A DNA stretch of 64,000 nt from an uncultured Pelagibacteraceae bacterium (GCA_902623735.1 CACNUU010000003.1:33767-97766); one strand, 5' to 3'; positions 54,401-63,875 are shown, counted from the stretch's first letter. Made by a program: numbers and translations. The notes: generated by a model from the sequence alone, not told the origin.

Positions 54401-54410
54401 CAAGTGGCAA
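54401..54410 (-). promoter_or_regulatory. Second copy of the TTGCCACTTG motif, upstream of ftsH
   Basis: Identical to 8041-8050. It lies 32 bases before the ftsH ATG and continues as CTTGTTAAATTAATAA. It may be part of a -35 region. Two identical copies in intergenic DNA on the same side of a start codon are unlikely by chance in AT-rich sequence, but the role is unknown. Confidence 0.3.
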
Positions 54411-54432
54411 TTTAGCAGTATATTGCATAAAT

Positions 54433-55455
54433 TTATCTCTCCTTCGATATAATGACAGTATGCTTCACCTTTTCTATAATACAACCGCCTAAGGTCGCTC
54501 TGAAAGATGTATTTTTTTCAATTTCTTGAATTATTTTTTCTAATTTTTTACCCCTAGAAGGATAATATTTTTTTCCGATAATTCTCAATAAGTCTGAAAG
54601 TGATCTGAAAACTACTTCTTGAGGTTGAGCAAAAAAATTTTTATTTAAAATTGAACGATTCTTTTTAATTGAAAAAAAAGAGTTTTCCTCTAAATTTTTA
54701 TCAATGTAGGTTTGAATAGTTTTATCTGAGTATTGTAAGTTTCTGATTGATTTATAAAATTTTTTGTCATTCAAGCCTTCCCTCTCTAGCTGAATTAGAA
54801 TCTTTCTTACTCTAGTTCTAAGAAATTTTTCGTCATAATTTGAAGGGTCATCTACAAAATTATTAAACACAAATTTTGAAATAAATATTAGATCTTTCTT
54901 CTTTACCTCTAGCAAGGGCCTTAGAATATTCATATTATTAATTTTTAATTCTTTTTTAAATGAGACAAGACCTTTGAGGCCACTTCCTCTTAAAATCCTA
55001 ATAAAAAAATTTTCAAACAAATCATCTTGATGGTGGGCCAAAAGAATGTTGTTAATATTAAGTTTTCTGCATTTTAAAAATAATAATTCATACCTTTTTT
55101 TTCTTGCAATAGATTGAATATTCTTAGAAGGTTTTTTACCCTTCCAAGTTAAAATTTCAGCTTTTATACCAAAACTAATTAAAATTTTTTTTACGTTTTT
55201 TGCCTCAAGTGTAGAATTACTTCTAAGTCTGTGATCAATAATTAAATACTTAGTTTTTAGTTTTTTTCTAATTGAATATATTTTTGCTAAAAATGACAAA
55301 GCCAAACTATCAGCACCTCCTGAGACAGCTACAGCAAATTTGTCATTTATATTTATTGATTTTTCAAAGTAATTGTAAATTTTACTTATTTTTTTATTAT
55401 TTAATTTATTTGCTAAAATTTTAGGAATTTTTACATTCGAATTTTTGAGACTCAT
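54433..55455 (-). CDS. tilS: tRNA(Ile)-lysidine synthase
   Basis: 340 aa. PP-loop AVSGGADSLAL (43-53), DHRLRSNSTLEAKNV, and LLAHHQDDLFENFFIRILRGSGLKGL are the TilS ATP-pyrophosphatase core. It changes C34 of tRNA-Ile(CAU) to lysidine so that it reads AUA, important in AT-rich genomes. The C-terminal domain is short compared with E. coli TilS (about 430 aa). It overlaps cpoB by 35 bp, an unusually long overlap, so the true start could be one of the in-frame codons slightly downstream. Confidence 0.92.
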   Translation of the reverse strand: MSLKNSNVKIPKILANKLNNKKISKIYNYFEKSININDKFAVAVSGGADSLALSFLAKIYSIRKKLKTKYLIIDHRLRSNSTLEAKNVKKILISFGIKAEILTWKGKKPSKNIQSIARKKRYELLFLKCRKLNINNILLAHHQDDLFENFFIRILRGSGLKGLVSFKKELKINNMNILRPLLEVKKKDLIFISKFVFNNFVDDPSNYDEKFLRTRVRKILIQLEREGLNDKKFYKSIRNLQYSDKTIQTYIDKNLEENSFFSIKKNRSILNKNFFAQPQEVVFRSLSDLLRIIGKKYYPSRGKKLEKIIQEIEKNTSFRATLGGCIIEKVKHTVIISKER

Positions 55456-56401
55456 ATTTTGCTTTTTGAATCACTGACTGTTTTGCATTAGGGTATTGTT
55501 TTTCAACACCATTAATCATTTTACAGCCTTGATCTTTTTCCCCAATCTGAACCATTGATACACCAAGCTTAAGTAAATTTATAGGAGCTTTTTCACCTTT
55601 AGGGTATTTTTGGTAACCTTCTAAATAAGCTGATGCTGCATCAGTATAAAGCTGTCTTATTCTAAAAGTTTCTGCATACCAATATTGCGCGTTACCAGCT
55701 AAGTCATGATCAGGATTAGTTTGCACAAATTCTCTAAAAGCCCGCTCTGCTGTTGAATAGTCTCCGACTTTTAAAAAACTGGTAGCAAACTCATATTGTT
55801 TATTTGGGTTTGCCTCTGGAAGTATTTTTTCCTCAGCTTGAAAATTTTCAGTAATAATTGTTGCGGTAGTATCAATTGATTGTGTTTGTTGTGAGTTTTC
55901 ATTCGTTGATGTATCTTTATATGTAATTGAACCCAAATCTTGAGGTTGCGAACTTCCTGGTAAAATTTTTTCTTTCTTAGGACTTTTTGAAATTTTTTTT
56001 ATACTTTCTTCATTTGAAAAAATTGTCTCTAGCTCCTGAAAACGTAATTGATTATCTGCTTGAACTTTTGACAATCTATTTGATAACTTATCTAATTTAA
56101 AATTTATTTCCTCAAACTTGTTTGTCAATTGTTGAAATTGATTTTCTATCTCCGATAACTTCAAAAGATGCCTGGTAAGAACATCTTCAGAATTATTATT
56201 TAATGTTGTATCTAATTCATTTGAAATTGAACTATTCAATTCCACAGAACCAGAATAAACTGCTTTTTCGAGAGTCTTAATATCATTTTGAATTTTCTCT
56301 AAAACTTCATAAATATTATGATTATCAGCCAATAAATTTGTAAAAGAAAAAAAACTTATTAAAATCAGATTTATTAAATATCTCACAAATAATGATTTCA
56401 T
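55421..56401 (-). CDS. cpoB: Cell division coordinator CpoB (YbgF)
   Basis: 326 aa periplasmic protein. Signal peptide about 1-25. A coiled coil (about 70-125, LLKLSEIENQFQQLTNKFEEINFKLDKL) is followed by a Ser/Thr/Gln-rich linker and TPR repeats from about residue 200 (EFATSFLKVGDYSTAERAFREFVQTNPDHDLAGNAQYWYAETFR). It couples Tol-Pal to peptidoglycan synthesis during constriction. It follows pal with a terminator hairpin between them. Confidence 0.9.
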   Translation of the reverse strand: MKSLFVRYLINLILISFFSFTNLLADNHNIYEVLEKIQNDIKTLEKAVYSGSVELNSSISNELDTTLNNNSEDVLTRHLLKLSEIENQFQQLTNKFEEINFKLDKLSNRLSKVQADNQLRFQELETIFSNEESIKKISKSPKKEKILPGSSQPQDLGSITYKDTSTNENSQQTQSIDTTATIITENFQAEEKILPEANPNKQYEFATSFLKVGDYSTAERAFREFVQTNPDHDLAGNAQYWYAETFRIRQLYTDAASAYLEGYQKYPKGEKAPINLLKLGVSMVQIGEKDQGCKMINGVEKQYPNAKQSVIQKAKYESQKFECKNS

Positions 56402-56428
56402 TAGTTAGGTTATGATTAAAATAATGGC

Positions 56429-56465
56429 AAAAAAAAGACCCTTAAACAAAGTGTTAAGGGTCTTT
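56429..56465 (-). terminator. Intrinsic terminator / attenuator between pal and cpoB
   Basis: A 12-bp perfect stem, AAAGACCCTTAA (56434-56445) and TTAAGGGTCTTT (56454-56465), with an 8-base loop and an A-run on its left that gives a U-run on the minus strand. It lies 13 bp after pal and should reduce cpoB-tilS expression relative to the abundant lipoprotein Pal. Confidence 0.88.
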
Positions 56466-56478
56466 AATAATTTTTAAA

Positions 56479-56958
56479 TTAGTTAGCTTTTACGGTAACT
56501 GATCTTCTATTTTTTGACCAAGCTAATGGGTTGGAACCTGAGTCAACCGGTCTCTCTTTACCGTAACTAAGAACTGAAATTCTATCTGAGGAAATTCCAT
56601 AGGTCATTAAATAATCTTTAGCAGCGTTAGCTCTTCTTTCACCCAATGCTAAATTATATTCTCTAGTTCCTCTTTCATCAGCATGGCCTTCTAATACGAT
56701 AGTAATTTTAGAATTTTTTCGTAACCAGGCAGCTTGTTTTCTTAAAGTTTCTCTTGATGCAGTAGTTAAAACTGATTCATTTGTAGCAAAAAAGACTCTA
56801 TCAGGAACACCTGATGCTAAGTATTCAACAGTATCAGTACCAGTGTAAACATCTCCTTGCATTTGGCCTGTAGATTTCTTTGATGTGGCACATGCAGACA
56901 GCACAAAGCATGTAACAATTATTAGAAATCCATTTCTTAGAATTTTGTTTAATTTCAT
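56479..56958 (-). CDS. pal: Peptidoglycan-associated lipoprotein Pal
   Basis: 159 aa. Lipoprotein signal with lipobox Leu20-Ser-Ala-Cys23. OmpA-like domain: VFFATNESVLTTASRETLRKQAAWL and LEGHADERGTREYNLALGERRANAAKDYLMTYGI. It anchors the outer membrane to peptidoglycan and binds TolB. AAGGAG lies 6 bases before the ATG, the strongest ribosome binding site I saw in the window, which fits an abundant protein. An 85-bp gap from tolB may contain its own promoter. Confidence 0.96.
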   Translation of the reverse strand: MKLNKILRNGFLIIVTCFVLSACATSKKSTGQMQGDVYTGTDTVEYLASGVPDRVFFATNESVLTTASRETLRKQAAWLRKNSKITIVLEGHADERGTREYNLALGERRANAAKDYLMTYGISSDRISVLSYGKERPVDSGSNPLAWSKNRRSVTVKAN

Positions 56959-57043
56959 TATTGCTCCTTGATCAATATTTCTTTAAATTGACTTTTTCAC
57001 AACTAATTAGATGTTTCAAGTTAAAAAATCAAGTTAATAGTGT

Positions 57044-58384
57044 TTAATTACTTAATAAAGATGACCATGATGGGTCTGAGGCATCTGAGGGGGTGTTTAC
57101 AAGCCTCTCATTATAGCCTGTTAAATCAATAGACCATAATTTTGCTGAAAAACCCTCTCCCTTATCATTAGTCTCAGTTTCTCGATAAAAAATTAAAACT
57201 CTTCCGTTTGGAGACCACGAGGGTGCCTCTTGATAAAAATTTTCTGTTAATAATCTTTCTCCAGAACCGTCTGTTCTCATCACACCAATATAAAATTTTC
57301 CTTTATGAAGTTTTGTAAATGCAATTAAATCTCCTCTTGGCGACCATACTGGTGTTCCATATAAACCTCTTCCAAAAGATATTCTTTTAACATTACTTCC
57401 GTCACTTTTCATGACATATATTTGTTGGTATCCACTTCTATCTGAATTAAAACAAATATATTTTCCGTCAGGTGAGTAAGAAGGTGAGGTGTCGATAGAT
57501 GGATGATTTGTAATTTTTTCAACAATTCTATTCTCAAGGTCCATAGTATAAATATCTGAATTACCATCTTTAGCAAAACTCATAATTATTTTTTTTCCAT
57601 CAGGAGAAAATCTGGGCGCAAAAGTCATCCCAGGAAAATCGCCAACCACCTCTTGCATTCCTGTTTCAATATCTAAAAGATATACTCTCGGCAAATTTCT
57701 AAAATAAGATAAATAAGTTACCATTTGGCTTGTTGGATTAAATCTTGGAGTTAAAACAAGTTCATTTCCTAATGTTAAAAATTTGTTATTTGCACCATCT
57801 TGATCCATGATTGCTAATTTTTTTATTCTTCTAGTTTTTGGCCCTTCTTCAGCAACATAAATTATTCTTGTATCAAAGTAGCCTTTTTCACCAGTTAACC
57901 TTTCATAAACTTTATCAGTTATAATGTGTCCAACACGTCTCCAGTTTGTTGGAACAGTCGTAAATGCTAAAGCCATCATTTCTTTACCTGCTAATACATC
58001 CCATAATCTAAATTCTACTCTTAGTTTTTCATCAACAAAATTTACATTTCCAGTAATTAAAGCTTGCGCTTTTATTAAACTCCAATCTTCGAACCTAGGT
58101 TTTAAATTAGCAATATCTGGTTCTTGAAGGAATGCATCTTTATTAAGTGGATTAAATAATCCTGATGTTTTTAAATTATTTTCTACTATTGAGGAAATTT
58201 CCGATCCTATATTCTTTTTATTAAGTAACTTTTCAAAGGTTTGTTTTGAAACTTTATCTATCGAAAGAGGTGAAACAGCTATCGGAAGAGGATTTAAATT
58301 ACCTCGTGTAATATCTACTTCAATTAAAGCCTGAGATTTAATTGGAACAAGAAATAAAAAAAATAAAAATATTATTCTAATCAT
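57044..58384 (-). CDS. tolB: Tol-Pal system beta-propeller protein TolB
   Basis: 446 aa. Signal peptide about 1-19. N-terminal domain with [19 protein letters not shown], then six beta-propeller repeats with [48 protein letters not shown] and [13 protein letters not shown]. It sits in the periplasm and binds Pal and TolA. 8 bp after tolA. Confidence 0.96.
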   Translation of the reverse strand: MIRIIFLFFLFLVPIKSQALIEVDITRGNLNPLPIAVSPLSIDKVSKQTFEKLLNKKNIGSEISSIVENNLKTSGLFNPLNKDAFLQEPDIANLKPRFEDWSLIKAQALITGNVNFVDEKLRVEFRLWDVLAGKEMMALAFTTVPTNWRRVGHIITDKVYERLTGEKGYFDTRIIYVAEEGPKTRRIKKLAIMDQDGANNKFLTLGNELVLTPRFNPTSQMVTYLSYFRNLPRVYLLDIETGMQEVVGDFPGMTFAPRFSPDGKKIIMSFAKDGNSDIYTMDLENRIVEKITNHPSIDTSPSYSPDGKYICFNSDRSGYQQIYVMKSDGSNVKRISFGRGLYGTPVWSPRGDLIAFTKLHKGKFYIGVMRTDGSGERLLTENFYQEAPSWSPNGRVLIFYRETETNDKGEGFSAKLWSIDLTGYNERLVNTPSDASDPSWSSLLSN

Positions 58385-58392
58385 GATCTATT

Positions 58393-59202
58393 CTAACCTT
58401 CTAACATCTCTCTTGCATCAAAATTCAATTGCAGTTCTTTCCATCTTTCGTAACCAGTTGTAGGCACGCGCAGTGGCTGACATAATTTAACAGCCCTTAA
58501 GGCACTTTCAGCTAAAACTTTGTAAAATCCTTGACCCGGTTTATTCATTCTTGCATGATCAACTATTTCAGTTTGGGAAACTGTTCCATCGGGATTAAGC
58601 TTTAGTTTAATTCTTACTAATAAATTCTCATTATATGGCAATCCTAGTGGAATACTCCAACATCCAAAAATTTGTGCTTTTAATGCATCTTCCTCACTAA
58701 GAGATAAGCCTGATTGACTAACATTTTTTTGTTGATCTTGAGTAACTTTATCTGTTTTATTTGTTGTCTCTGCACTCTCAATTTTCGATTTATCTATTAA
58801 CGCCGCTATATTATTTGGATCGAATAATTCATCTTTTTCAAATTCTGAAACTTGTTTGACCTCATTATCAATTTTCTCAGGATTTTGTTTATCTTCTTTT
58901 TGTTTTTCAACTTTTTTTATTTTATCATCTGGCATAGGTACAGAGTCGGGCTTTATCTTTTTAACCTTTTTAGGTGGTGCCTGCTCTGAAACTAATTTTT
59001 TCTCTTTTTCTTTTATTTTCTCGATAGTCTTTTTCGCTTTTGGGGCAAATGGAATATTAGTTTTATCTGTTATTTGTATCAGTTCTACAGACACTATAGG
59101 GGGAAGATCTATAGGTTTTTTTGCTAGAAATGGTAAGCTCATAGCTGTAATCATAATAATCACTAAGTGAAATACAGAAGAGATTATTATACTTCTATTC
59201 AC
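58393..59202 (-). CDS. tolA: Tol-Pal system inner-membrane protein TolA
   Basis: 269 aa. One N-terminal helix (about 7-24), a long Lys/Glu/Pro-rich periplasmic section (45-165) and a C-terminal TonB/TolA-like domain with IFGCWSIPLG, VRIKLKLNPDGTV and ALRAVKLCQPLRVP. It carries proton-motive energy from TolQR to the outer membrane. 5 bp after tolR. Confidence 0.92.
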   Translation of the reverse strand: MNRSIIISSVFHLVIIMITAMSLPFLAKKPIDLPPIVSVELIQITDKTNIPFAPKAKKTIEKIKEKEKKLVSEQAPPKKVKKIKPDSVPMPDDKIKKVEKQKEDKQNPEKIDNEVKQVSEFEKDELFDPNNIAALIDKSKIESAETTNKTDKVTQDQQKNVSQSGLSLSEEDALKAQIFGCWSIPLGLPYNENLLVRIKLKLNPDGTVSQTEIVDHARMNKPGQGFYKVLAESALRAVKLCQPLRVPTTGYERWKELQLNFDAREMLEG

Positions 59203-59207
59203 CTAAT

Positions 59208-59624
59208 TTATCTTTCTTTATAAGGTTCTGATATTAAGGCAACTTTAGTAAAACCTGAGCCCGAAAGAAGCCCCATAATCTCTAATACTCTACCATAATT
59301 TATAGTCTTATCACCTCTTACATAAATTCTGGTATCTGTTCTATTTTTTGAAACAGCAAGAACTTTTGCAATAATTTTTTCATATTCAACTTTGGACTCT
59401 TGGATAAAAATTTCCCCTTTTGAATTAATTGATAAAGTTAAAGGCTCAGCTTCTTCTGGAAGAGAGTCCGCTGAACTTTCAGGTAGATCAACTTGAACAC
59501 CAACTGTAAGCAACGGCGCCGTAACCATAAAGATTATCAAAAGAACCAACATGACATCAACAAATGGTGTGACATTAATTTCACTCATTGGCTCTTTTGA
59601 TGAACGATTTAATTTAAATGCCAT
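59208..59624 (-). CDS. tolR: Tol-Pal system protein TolR
   Basis: 138 aa ExbD/TolR family: MSEINVTPFVDVMLVLLIIFMV, with the proton-channel Asp23, one transmembrane helix, and a periplasmic domain ending in GLLSGSGFTKVALISEP. It forms the stator motor with TolQ. 4 bp after tolQ. Confidence 0.95.
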   Translation of the reverse strand: MAFKLNRSSKEPMSEINVTPFVDVMLVLLIIFMVTAPLLTVGVQVDLPESSADSLPEEAEPLTLSINSKGEIFIQESKVEYEKIIAKVLAVSKNRTDTRIYVRGDKTINYGRVLEIMGLLSGSGFTKVALISEPYKER

Positions 59625-59628
59625 CTTT

Positions 59629-60303
59629 TTAAATTATTGTTAAAAATCTTTTTGAAAAATTTTCAAGTCTTTGAGTATACTTAATAGTGTCGTTGTTAAA
59701 TTTATTATATGCAATTACAGCAGGAATAGCTGCAAGTAAACCTAATGCAGTAGCAAAAAGTGCCTCTGCAATACCTGGTGCAACTATTGCAAGACTAGTG
59801 TTCCTAGAAATAGCTATTGATTGAAATGAATTCATTATTCCCCAAACAGTTCCAAATAATCCAATAAATGGTGCAGTAGATCCTACTGTTGCCAAAAATG
59901 TAAAACCTTTTGAGATTTTATTTATTTGTTTCTCAATGCCAGTTTCTAGCATAGTTGTCATTCTGCTATTTAAATCAGTTCGGGATTTTCTTTTTAATAA
60001 ACTTTGCATTGCATCTTTAAAAACAAGAGCCATAGGATCTTCAATATTTGAAGGAAGATTGTTATAAAAAGATTCTGCAGATTTAGAATTCCAAAACTTT
60101 GTCTCAAACTCTTCAGTTGACTGGTTTATCCTTTTAAAGAATCTAAATTTTTCTATAATTACTGCCCACGAATAAATAGAACATGCAATTAACAAAATAA
60201 TTACTGATTTTACAATTATGTCTGCTCTTATGAATAAATTCATTAAAGAAAAATCAGCACTTGATGCTAGTCCTACTGCTTGAGTCGATATATCAGCTTC
60301 CAT
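59629..60303 (-). CDS. tolQ: Tol-Pal system proton channel TolQ
   Basis: 224 aa MotA/TolQ/ExbB family with three transmembrane helices (about 31-50, 132-152, 170-190). Motifs: LATVGSTAPFIGLFGTVWGIMNSFQ and IAPGIAEALFATALGLLAAIPAVIAYNKF. It is the first gene of tolQRAB-pal. Upstream are 51 bp, then the resolvase gene; the ybgC thioesterase often placed here is absent. Confidence 0.95.
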   Translation of the reverse strand: MEADISTQAVGLASSADFSLMNLFIRADIIVKSVIILLIACSIYSWAVIIEKFRFFKRINQSTEEFETKFWNSKSAESFYNNLPSNIEDPMALVFKDAMQSLLKRKSRTDLNSRMTTMLETGIEKQINKISKGFTFLATVGSTAPFIGLFGTVWGIMNSFQSIAISRNTSLAIVAPGIAEALFATALGLLAAIPAVIAYNKFNNDTIKYTQRLENFSKRFLTII

Positions 60304-60354
60304 GGTGTTTTTTCACACTTAAATGTGTCATGAATTTGTCTTAAAATTCTTGAA

Positions 60355-60849
60355 TTAATACTCTATTTTATAAGTTTCGTAATAATAATTAGCAATTAAA
60401 ATTGCATCTGCTTTATTTGCATCCTTTTTTTTTGATAATTGTGATGAGAAATAAGGAAATATCTCAATTGCTCTAGTTCTACTTGCATCTTTTTCTGAAT
60501 TAATAAGATTAAAGTATTTCTTCCATTTTGCAGGTCTCACAAAATACATTGGTAACTGCATAGCAGAACATATGCCTTTTAAAATTCCAAATGACTGGCC
60601 AAAATTAAACATACTTGTAACACCCTGTCCTGGCATTGCTGACACTTGCTCAATTATTACACGTATATCTCTACTTTCAAATTTTTTTACTTGATTAGAA
60701 ATTTCATTATAAACTTGTGCGCCGTTTACTTGTTTTTTATTCTTTTTCCCCTCAGTCATTGTTGGCATATTTATGACGTTGATTACTCTTCCATCCATAA
60801 AAAAACAAATTGAACCAGAAATTCCTGGGTCTATGCCAATAATTAACAT
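60355..60849 (-). CDS. RuvC-like Holliday junction resolvase, phage-type
   Basis: 164 aa, RNase H fold. Acidic residues Asp7 (IGIDPGISG), Glu67 (VIIEQV), Asp143 and Asp148 (KKDANKADAILIA) match the RuvC catalytic tetrad. The central text MPGQGVTSMFNFGQSFGILKGI and VRPAKWKKYF is the pattern of RuvC-like resolvases from phages and some plasmids rather than of chromosomal RuvC. It occupies the ruvC position (after yebC, before tolQ), but ruvA and ruvB are absent here. It presumably cuts Holliday junctions in recombination. Calling it ruvC outright would be an over-assignment. Confidence 0.75.
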   Translation of the reverse strand: MLIIGIDPGISGSICFFMDGRVINVINMPTMTEGKKNKKQVNGAQVYNEISNQVKKFESRDIRVIIEQVSAMPGQGVTSMFNFGQSFGILKGICSAMQLPMYFVRPAKWKKYFNLINSEKDASRTRAIEIFPYFSSQLSKKKDANKADAILIANYYYETYKIEY

Positions 60850-60852
60850 AAT

Positions 60853-61575
60853 TTATTCTACAAATTTAGCATTGGAATAAAAATTTTGAATATCATCATC
60901 ATTATCTAATGATTCAAAAAAATTAATCAAATCTTCTGCATTATTCTTTGATATCATAATTTTATTTATCGGTATCCATTCAATTTCTGTTGAAATAAAG
61001 TTTTGCAATTTTTTTTCTAATTCTTTTTTAATATTATAAACTTCATTTTTTGAGGAATGAATTTCATAAAAACTATCATGAGTTTTACACTCATCTGCGC
61101 CAGCTTCAATGGCTAATTCTAAAATTTCCTCTTCGGAAATTTCACTTTTAGCAATTTTAATTACTCCCAGTTGATTAAAATTATGTGAGGCTGAACCTTG
61201 GGTTCCTAAACTGCCACCAGCTTTTTGGAAGATAGTTCTAACATTAGATGCTGTTCTATTTTTATTATCTGTTAATGTTTCAACTATAACTGCAACTCTT
61301 TGTGGTCCAAAGCCTTCATACCTTAAACTTTCAAAATTTAATTCCATATTTACTGATGATTTATCAATAGCTCTCTCAATATTTTCTTTAGGCATATTTG
61401 CTGATCTTGCGGCCTGTATAGCAGATCTTAATCTAGGATTTATATTTGGATCTTTATCACCCAATTTTGCCGCAACTGTAATCTCTTTAGATAATTTTGA
61501 AAAAATTTTTGATCTTTGTTTATCTGCTTTACCTTTTTTATGTTTTATTCCAGCCCAATGTGAATGCCCAGCCAT
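60853..61575 (-). CDS. yebC: YebC/PmpR-family translation/transcription regulator
   Basis: 240 aa. Standard start MAGHSHWAGIKHKKGKADKQRSKIFSKLSKEITVAAKLG, then NVRTIFQKAGGSLGTQGSASHNF and the acidic C-terminal NDDDIQNFYSNAKF. Family members help translation of difficult sequences or bind DNA. 3 bp on each side to the resolvase gene and the YmdB-type gene. Confidence 0.95.
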   Translation of the reverse strand: MAGHSHWAGIKHKKGKADKQRSKIFSKLSKEITVAAKLGDKDPNINPRLRSAIQAARSANMPKENIERAIDKSSVNMELNFESLRYEGFGPQRVAVIVETLTDNKNRTASNVRTIFQKAGGSLGTQGSASHNFNQLGVIKIAKSEISEEEILELAIEAGADECKTHDSFYEIHSSKNEVYNIKKELEKKLQNFISTEIEWIPINKIMISKNNAEDLINFFESLDNDDDIQNFYSNAKFVE

Positions 61576-61578
61576 AAA

Positions 61579-62382
61579 TTAATCTTTATTAAATTCACCA
61601 CCAAAAATGTAGCTTTCTATTTTATTCGCTAGTCCAGTTTTTAAATTACAATCAACAATAACTCCACTTAAAGTAGCTTCACCATTTGCCGGAAAGTGCT
61701 TTACTGATTCTTCTTTCATAAATCTATTTAATGAGTTGTGTTTATTCATGCCAATAACTGAATCGTAATCACCACACATTCCTGCATCGGTTTGATAAGC
61801 TGTGCCATTCTTTAAAATTCTTGCATCATTTGTTGGAATGTGTGTGTGAGTCCCTACAACTAATGTTGCTTTTCCATCGAAAAAATGTCCTATAGCGTTT
61901 TTCTCACTAGTTATCTCTCCATGAAAATCAACTACTAGAAAATCATAATCCTTTTTTAATTCATATTCTTTTAAAAATTTTTTTGAAATTTCAAAAACAT
62001 CATTACATTTTTTCATAAAAACATTGCCCATGAGATTTAGAACACCAATCTTATAGTTCTCTTTAATCTTAAATATTTCAAAGCCATTACCTGGAGCGGG
62101 TTCAAAAAGATTCTTTGGTCTGAGCACTCTGTTCTCTTTCTCCATGTATTTCATTATTTCTTTTTGATCCCATACATGATTACCAGTTGTAATTACATTG
62201 ACACCAGATTTAAAAAAGTTTTCACAAATTACCTGGTTTATTCCAACACCTGATTGATCTGCATTTTCACCATTAACGATTACAAAATCTATTTTATGTT
62301 TACTTATTTGTTTTAGGAGATCGTTTGTTATTTTGAAACATCCTGACTCACCTACGACGTCACCTAAAAATAATATTTTCAT
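61579..62382 (-). CDS. YmdB-type metallophosphoesterase (TIGR00282)
   Basis: 267 aa. Metal-binding motifs: FLGDVVGESG (5-14), VNGENADQSGVG, TTGNHVWDQ, VDFHGEITSEKNA and VVGTHTHIPTNDARIL. Bacillus YmdB is a cyclic-nucleotide phosphodiesterase. The role in proteobacteria is not established. It follows fthC with no gap and precedes yebC by 3 bp. Confidence 0.9.
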   Translation of the reverse strand: MKILFLGDVVGESGCFKITNDLLKQISKHKIDFVIVNGENADQSGVGINQVICENFFKSGVNVITTGNHVWDQKEIMKYMEKENRVLRPKNLFEPAPGNGFEIFKIKENYKIGVLNLMGNVFMKKCNDVFEISKKFLKEYELKKDYDFLVVDFHGEITSEKNAIGHFFDGKATLVVGTHTHIPTNDARILKNGTAYQTDAGMCGDYDSVIGMNKHNSLNRFMKEESVKHFPANGEATLSGVIVDCNLKTGLANKIESYIFGGEFNKD

Positions 62383-62910
62383 TTAGTGATCTTTTTCTGT
62401 AATAATAAAATCTAATTTCATATCATGTTTATTATGTGAGATTTTTTTTACTTTTTGAAATGAGAATGCCAATCCTATTGTTGTAATATTTTTTTTTCTC
62501 CTAATTCTAGCAATGTATCTATCATAAAATCCACCTCCATAACCAATTCTATTTAAATTATTATCATAGGCTAATAAAGGTACCAATAAAATGTCTGGGT
62601 ACTTTATTTTTATTGAGACCGGCTCAGGAATACCATATTGATTTACTTTCATAGGGTCTTTAGTTGACCAATGAAAAAAGTTCATCTTTGAATTCTTATT
62701 AATTTTTGGGAGAGAAATTGAATACCCTAATTTCTCAAATTTCTCAAGAATTGACATAATATTCATCTCATAATTATATGCATAGTATCCTCCAATATTT
62801 TTTGATTTAACTTTATTCTTTCTCAAAATTTTAATAATAGAAAGAAAGTTAATTTGATCGCTTTTCAAAAAATTTTTTTTTCTTAATTTCCCTATTATAA
62901 ATATTTTCAT
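62383..62910 (-). CDS. 5-formyltetrahydrofolate cyclo-ligase, apparently short at the N-terminus
   Basis: About 175 aa from ATG 62908-62910, preceded by GGAG at good spacing; a further 17 codons upstream are out-of-frame transketolase DNA. C-terminal family motif [22 protein letters not shown] and [15 protein letters not shown] are present. The enzyme makes methenyl-THF from folinate. The conserved N-terminal K--LR------R helix is not clear: [17 protein letters not shown] reaches the [13 protein letters not shown] strand about 15 residues too early. The coding region overlaps the truncated transketolase by 62 bp. It may still be functional. Confidence 0.75.
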   Translation of the reverse strand: MKIFIIGKLRKKNFLKSDQINFLSIIKILRKNKVKSKNIGGYYAYNYEMNIMSILEKFEKLGYSISLPKINKNSKMNFFHWSTKDPMKVNQYGIPEPVSIKIKYPDILLVPLLAYDNNLNRIGYGGGFYDRYIARIRRKKNITTIGLAFSFQKVKKISHNKHDMKLDFIITEKDH

Positions 62911-63823
62911 GCTTCTCCGCTTTTTTTGATGCTTTAGCACCAATTGATTTCCATTCCTCATTTAATTTTTTTGGAATTTCAAAAGGGCTATAACTCCAAC
63001 TTAGTTTTTTTCTTACTAACTTTATTTCCTCATCTCCCAATGGACTTCCATGTGATGAAGCTTTGCCACTTTTGTTTGGAGATCCATATCCAATTGTTGT
63101 TTTACATGAAATCGCTATAGGTTTTTTTGATTTTTGAGCTTTTTTAAGAGCCTTCGATATTTCTTTAAAGTTATGCCCGTTAATCTTAATAAAGTCCCAT
63201 CCATAGCTTTTGAATCTTTTTTCATAATCATCTGAAACTGCTAAACTAGTTGGACCATCAATTGAAATAGAGTTATTGTCAAAAAGTAAAATAAGATTTT
63301 TCAACCTAAGGTGTCCTGCAAGACTTAAAGCTTCATGACTAATACCTTCCATCAAACACCCGTCACCTGCTAAGACATACGTTTTATGATTAATTATTTT
63401 TTTTCCAACTTGTTTTTTTAAAATTTCTTCTGAAATTGCAAAACCAACAGCATTCGATATTCCTTGTCCCAAAGGTCCAGTGGTTGTTTCTATTCCTGTA
63501 TTTGGATGATACTCAGGATGTCCAGCACAAATAGAGTTAAGCTGCCTAAAATTTTTTATATCATTTAAGGAAACACTTTTATAACCTGTTAGATACAAAA
63601 GTGAGTAAAGTAACATCGATCCGTGTCCAGCAGAAAGTACAAATCTATCTCTATTAATCCAACTTGGATTTTTTGGATTAAAGTTTAGAAAGTCTTTAAA
63701 AAGAACAGTCGCAACATCTGCCATTCCCATGGGCATTCCAGGATGTCCTGAATTAGCTTTTTGCACAGCATCAATTGACAAAAATCTAATACAATTAGCT
63801 AATTCTATATATTGTTTGCTCAA
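62849..63823 (-). CDS. Transketolase, N-terminal half only
   Basis: 324 aa where transketolase normally has about 650-670. The TPP/PP domain is intact: [12 protein letters not shown] (27-38), [17 protein letters not shown] (64-80), [20 protein letters not shown] (153-160), DNN (182-184), [17 protein letters not shown]. It ends after [17 protein letters not shown]...FFEKRSN, just where the linker to the Pyr domain should begin. The Pyr domain (catalytic Glu) and the C-terminal domain are missing, and no second part is found in this window. It cannot act alone; either a partner subunit is encoded elsewhere or it is a remnant or an assembly error. Confidence 0.85.
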   Translation of the reverse strand: MSKQYIELANCIRFLSIDAVQKANSGHPGMPMGMADVATVLFKDFLNFNPKNPSWINRDRFVLSAGHGSMLLYSLLYLTGYKSVSLNDIKNFRQLNSICAGHPEYHPNTGIETTTGPLGQGISNAVGFAISEEILKKQVGKKIINHKTYVLAGDGCLMEGISHEALSLAGHLRLKNLILLFDNNSISIDGPTSLAVSDDYEKRFKSYGWDFIKINGHNFKEISKALKKAQKSKKPIAISCKTTIGYGSPNKSGKASSHGSPLGDEEIKLVRKKLSWSYSPFEIPKKLNEEWKSIGAKASKKAEKHENIYNREIKKKKFFEKRSN

Positions 63824-63875
63824 AAAATTATCCTGTATAGACTAAGAAGATTCTATTTAATATATTTATATATAT

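Noticed and set aside
60307..60338. Short dyad ACAC...GTGT upstream of tolQ as an operator
   Set aside because: Only 4 bp per arm with mismatches beyond; too weak to support.
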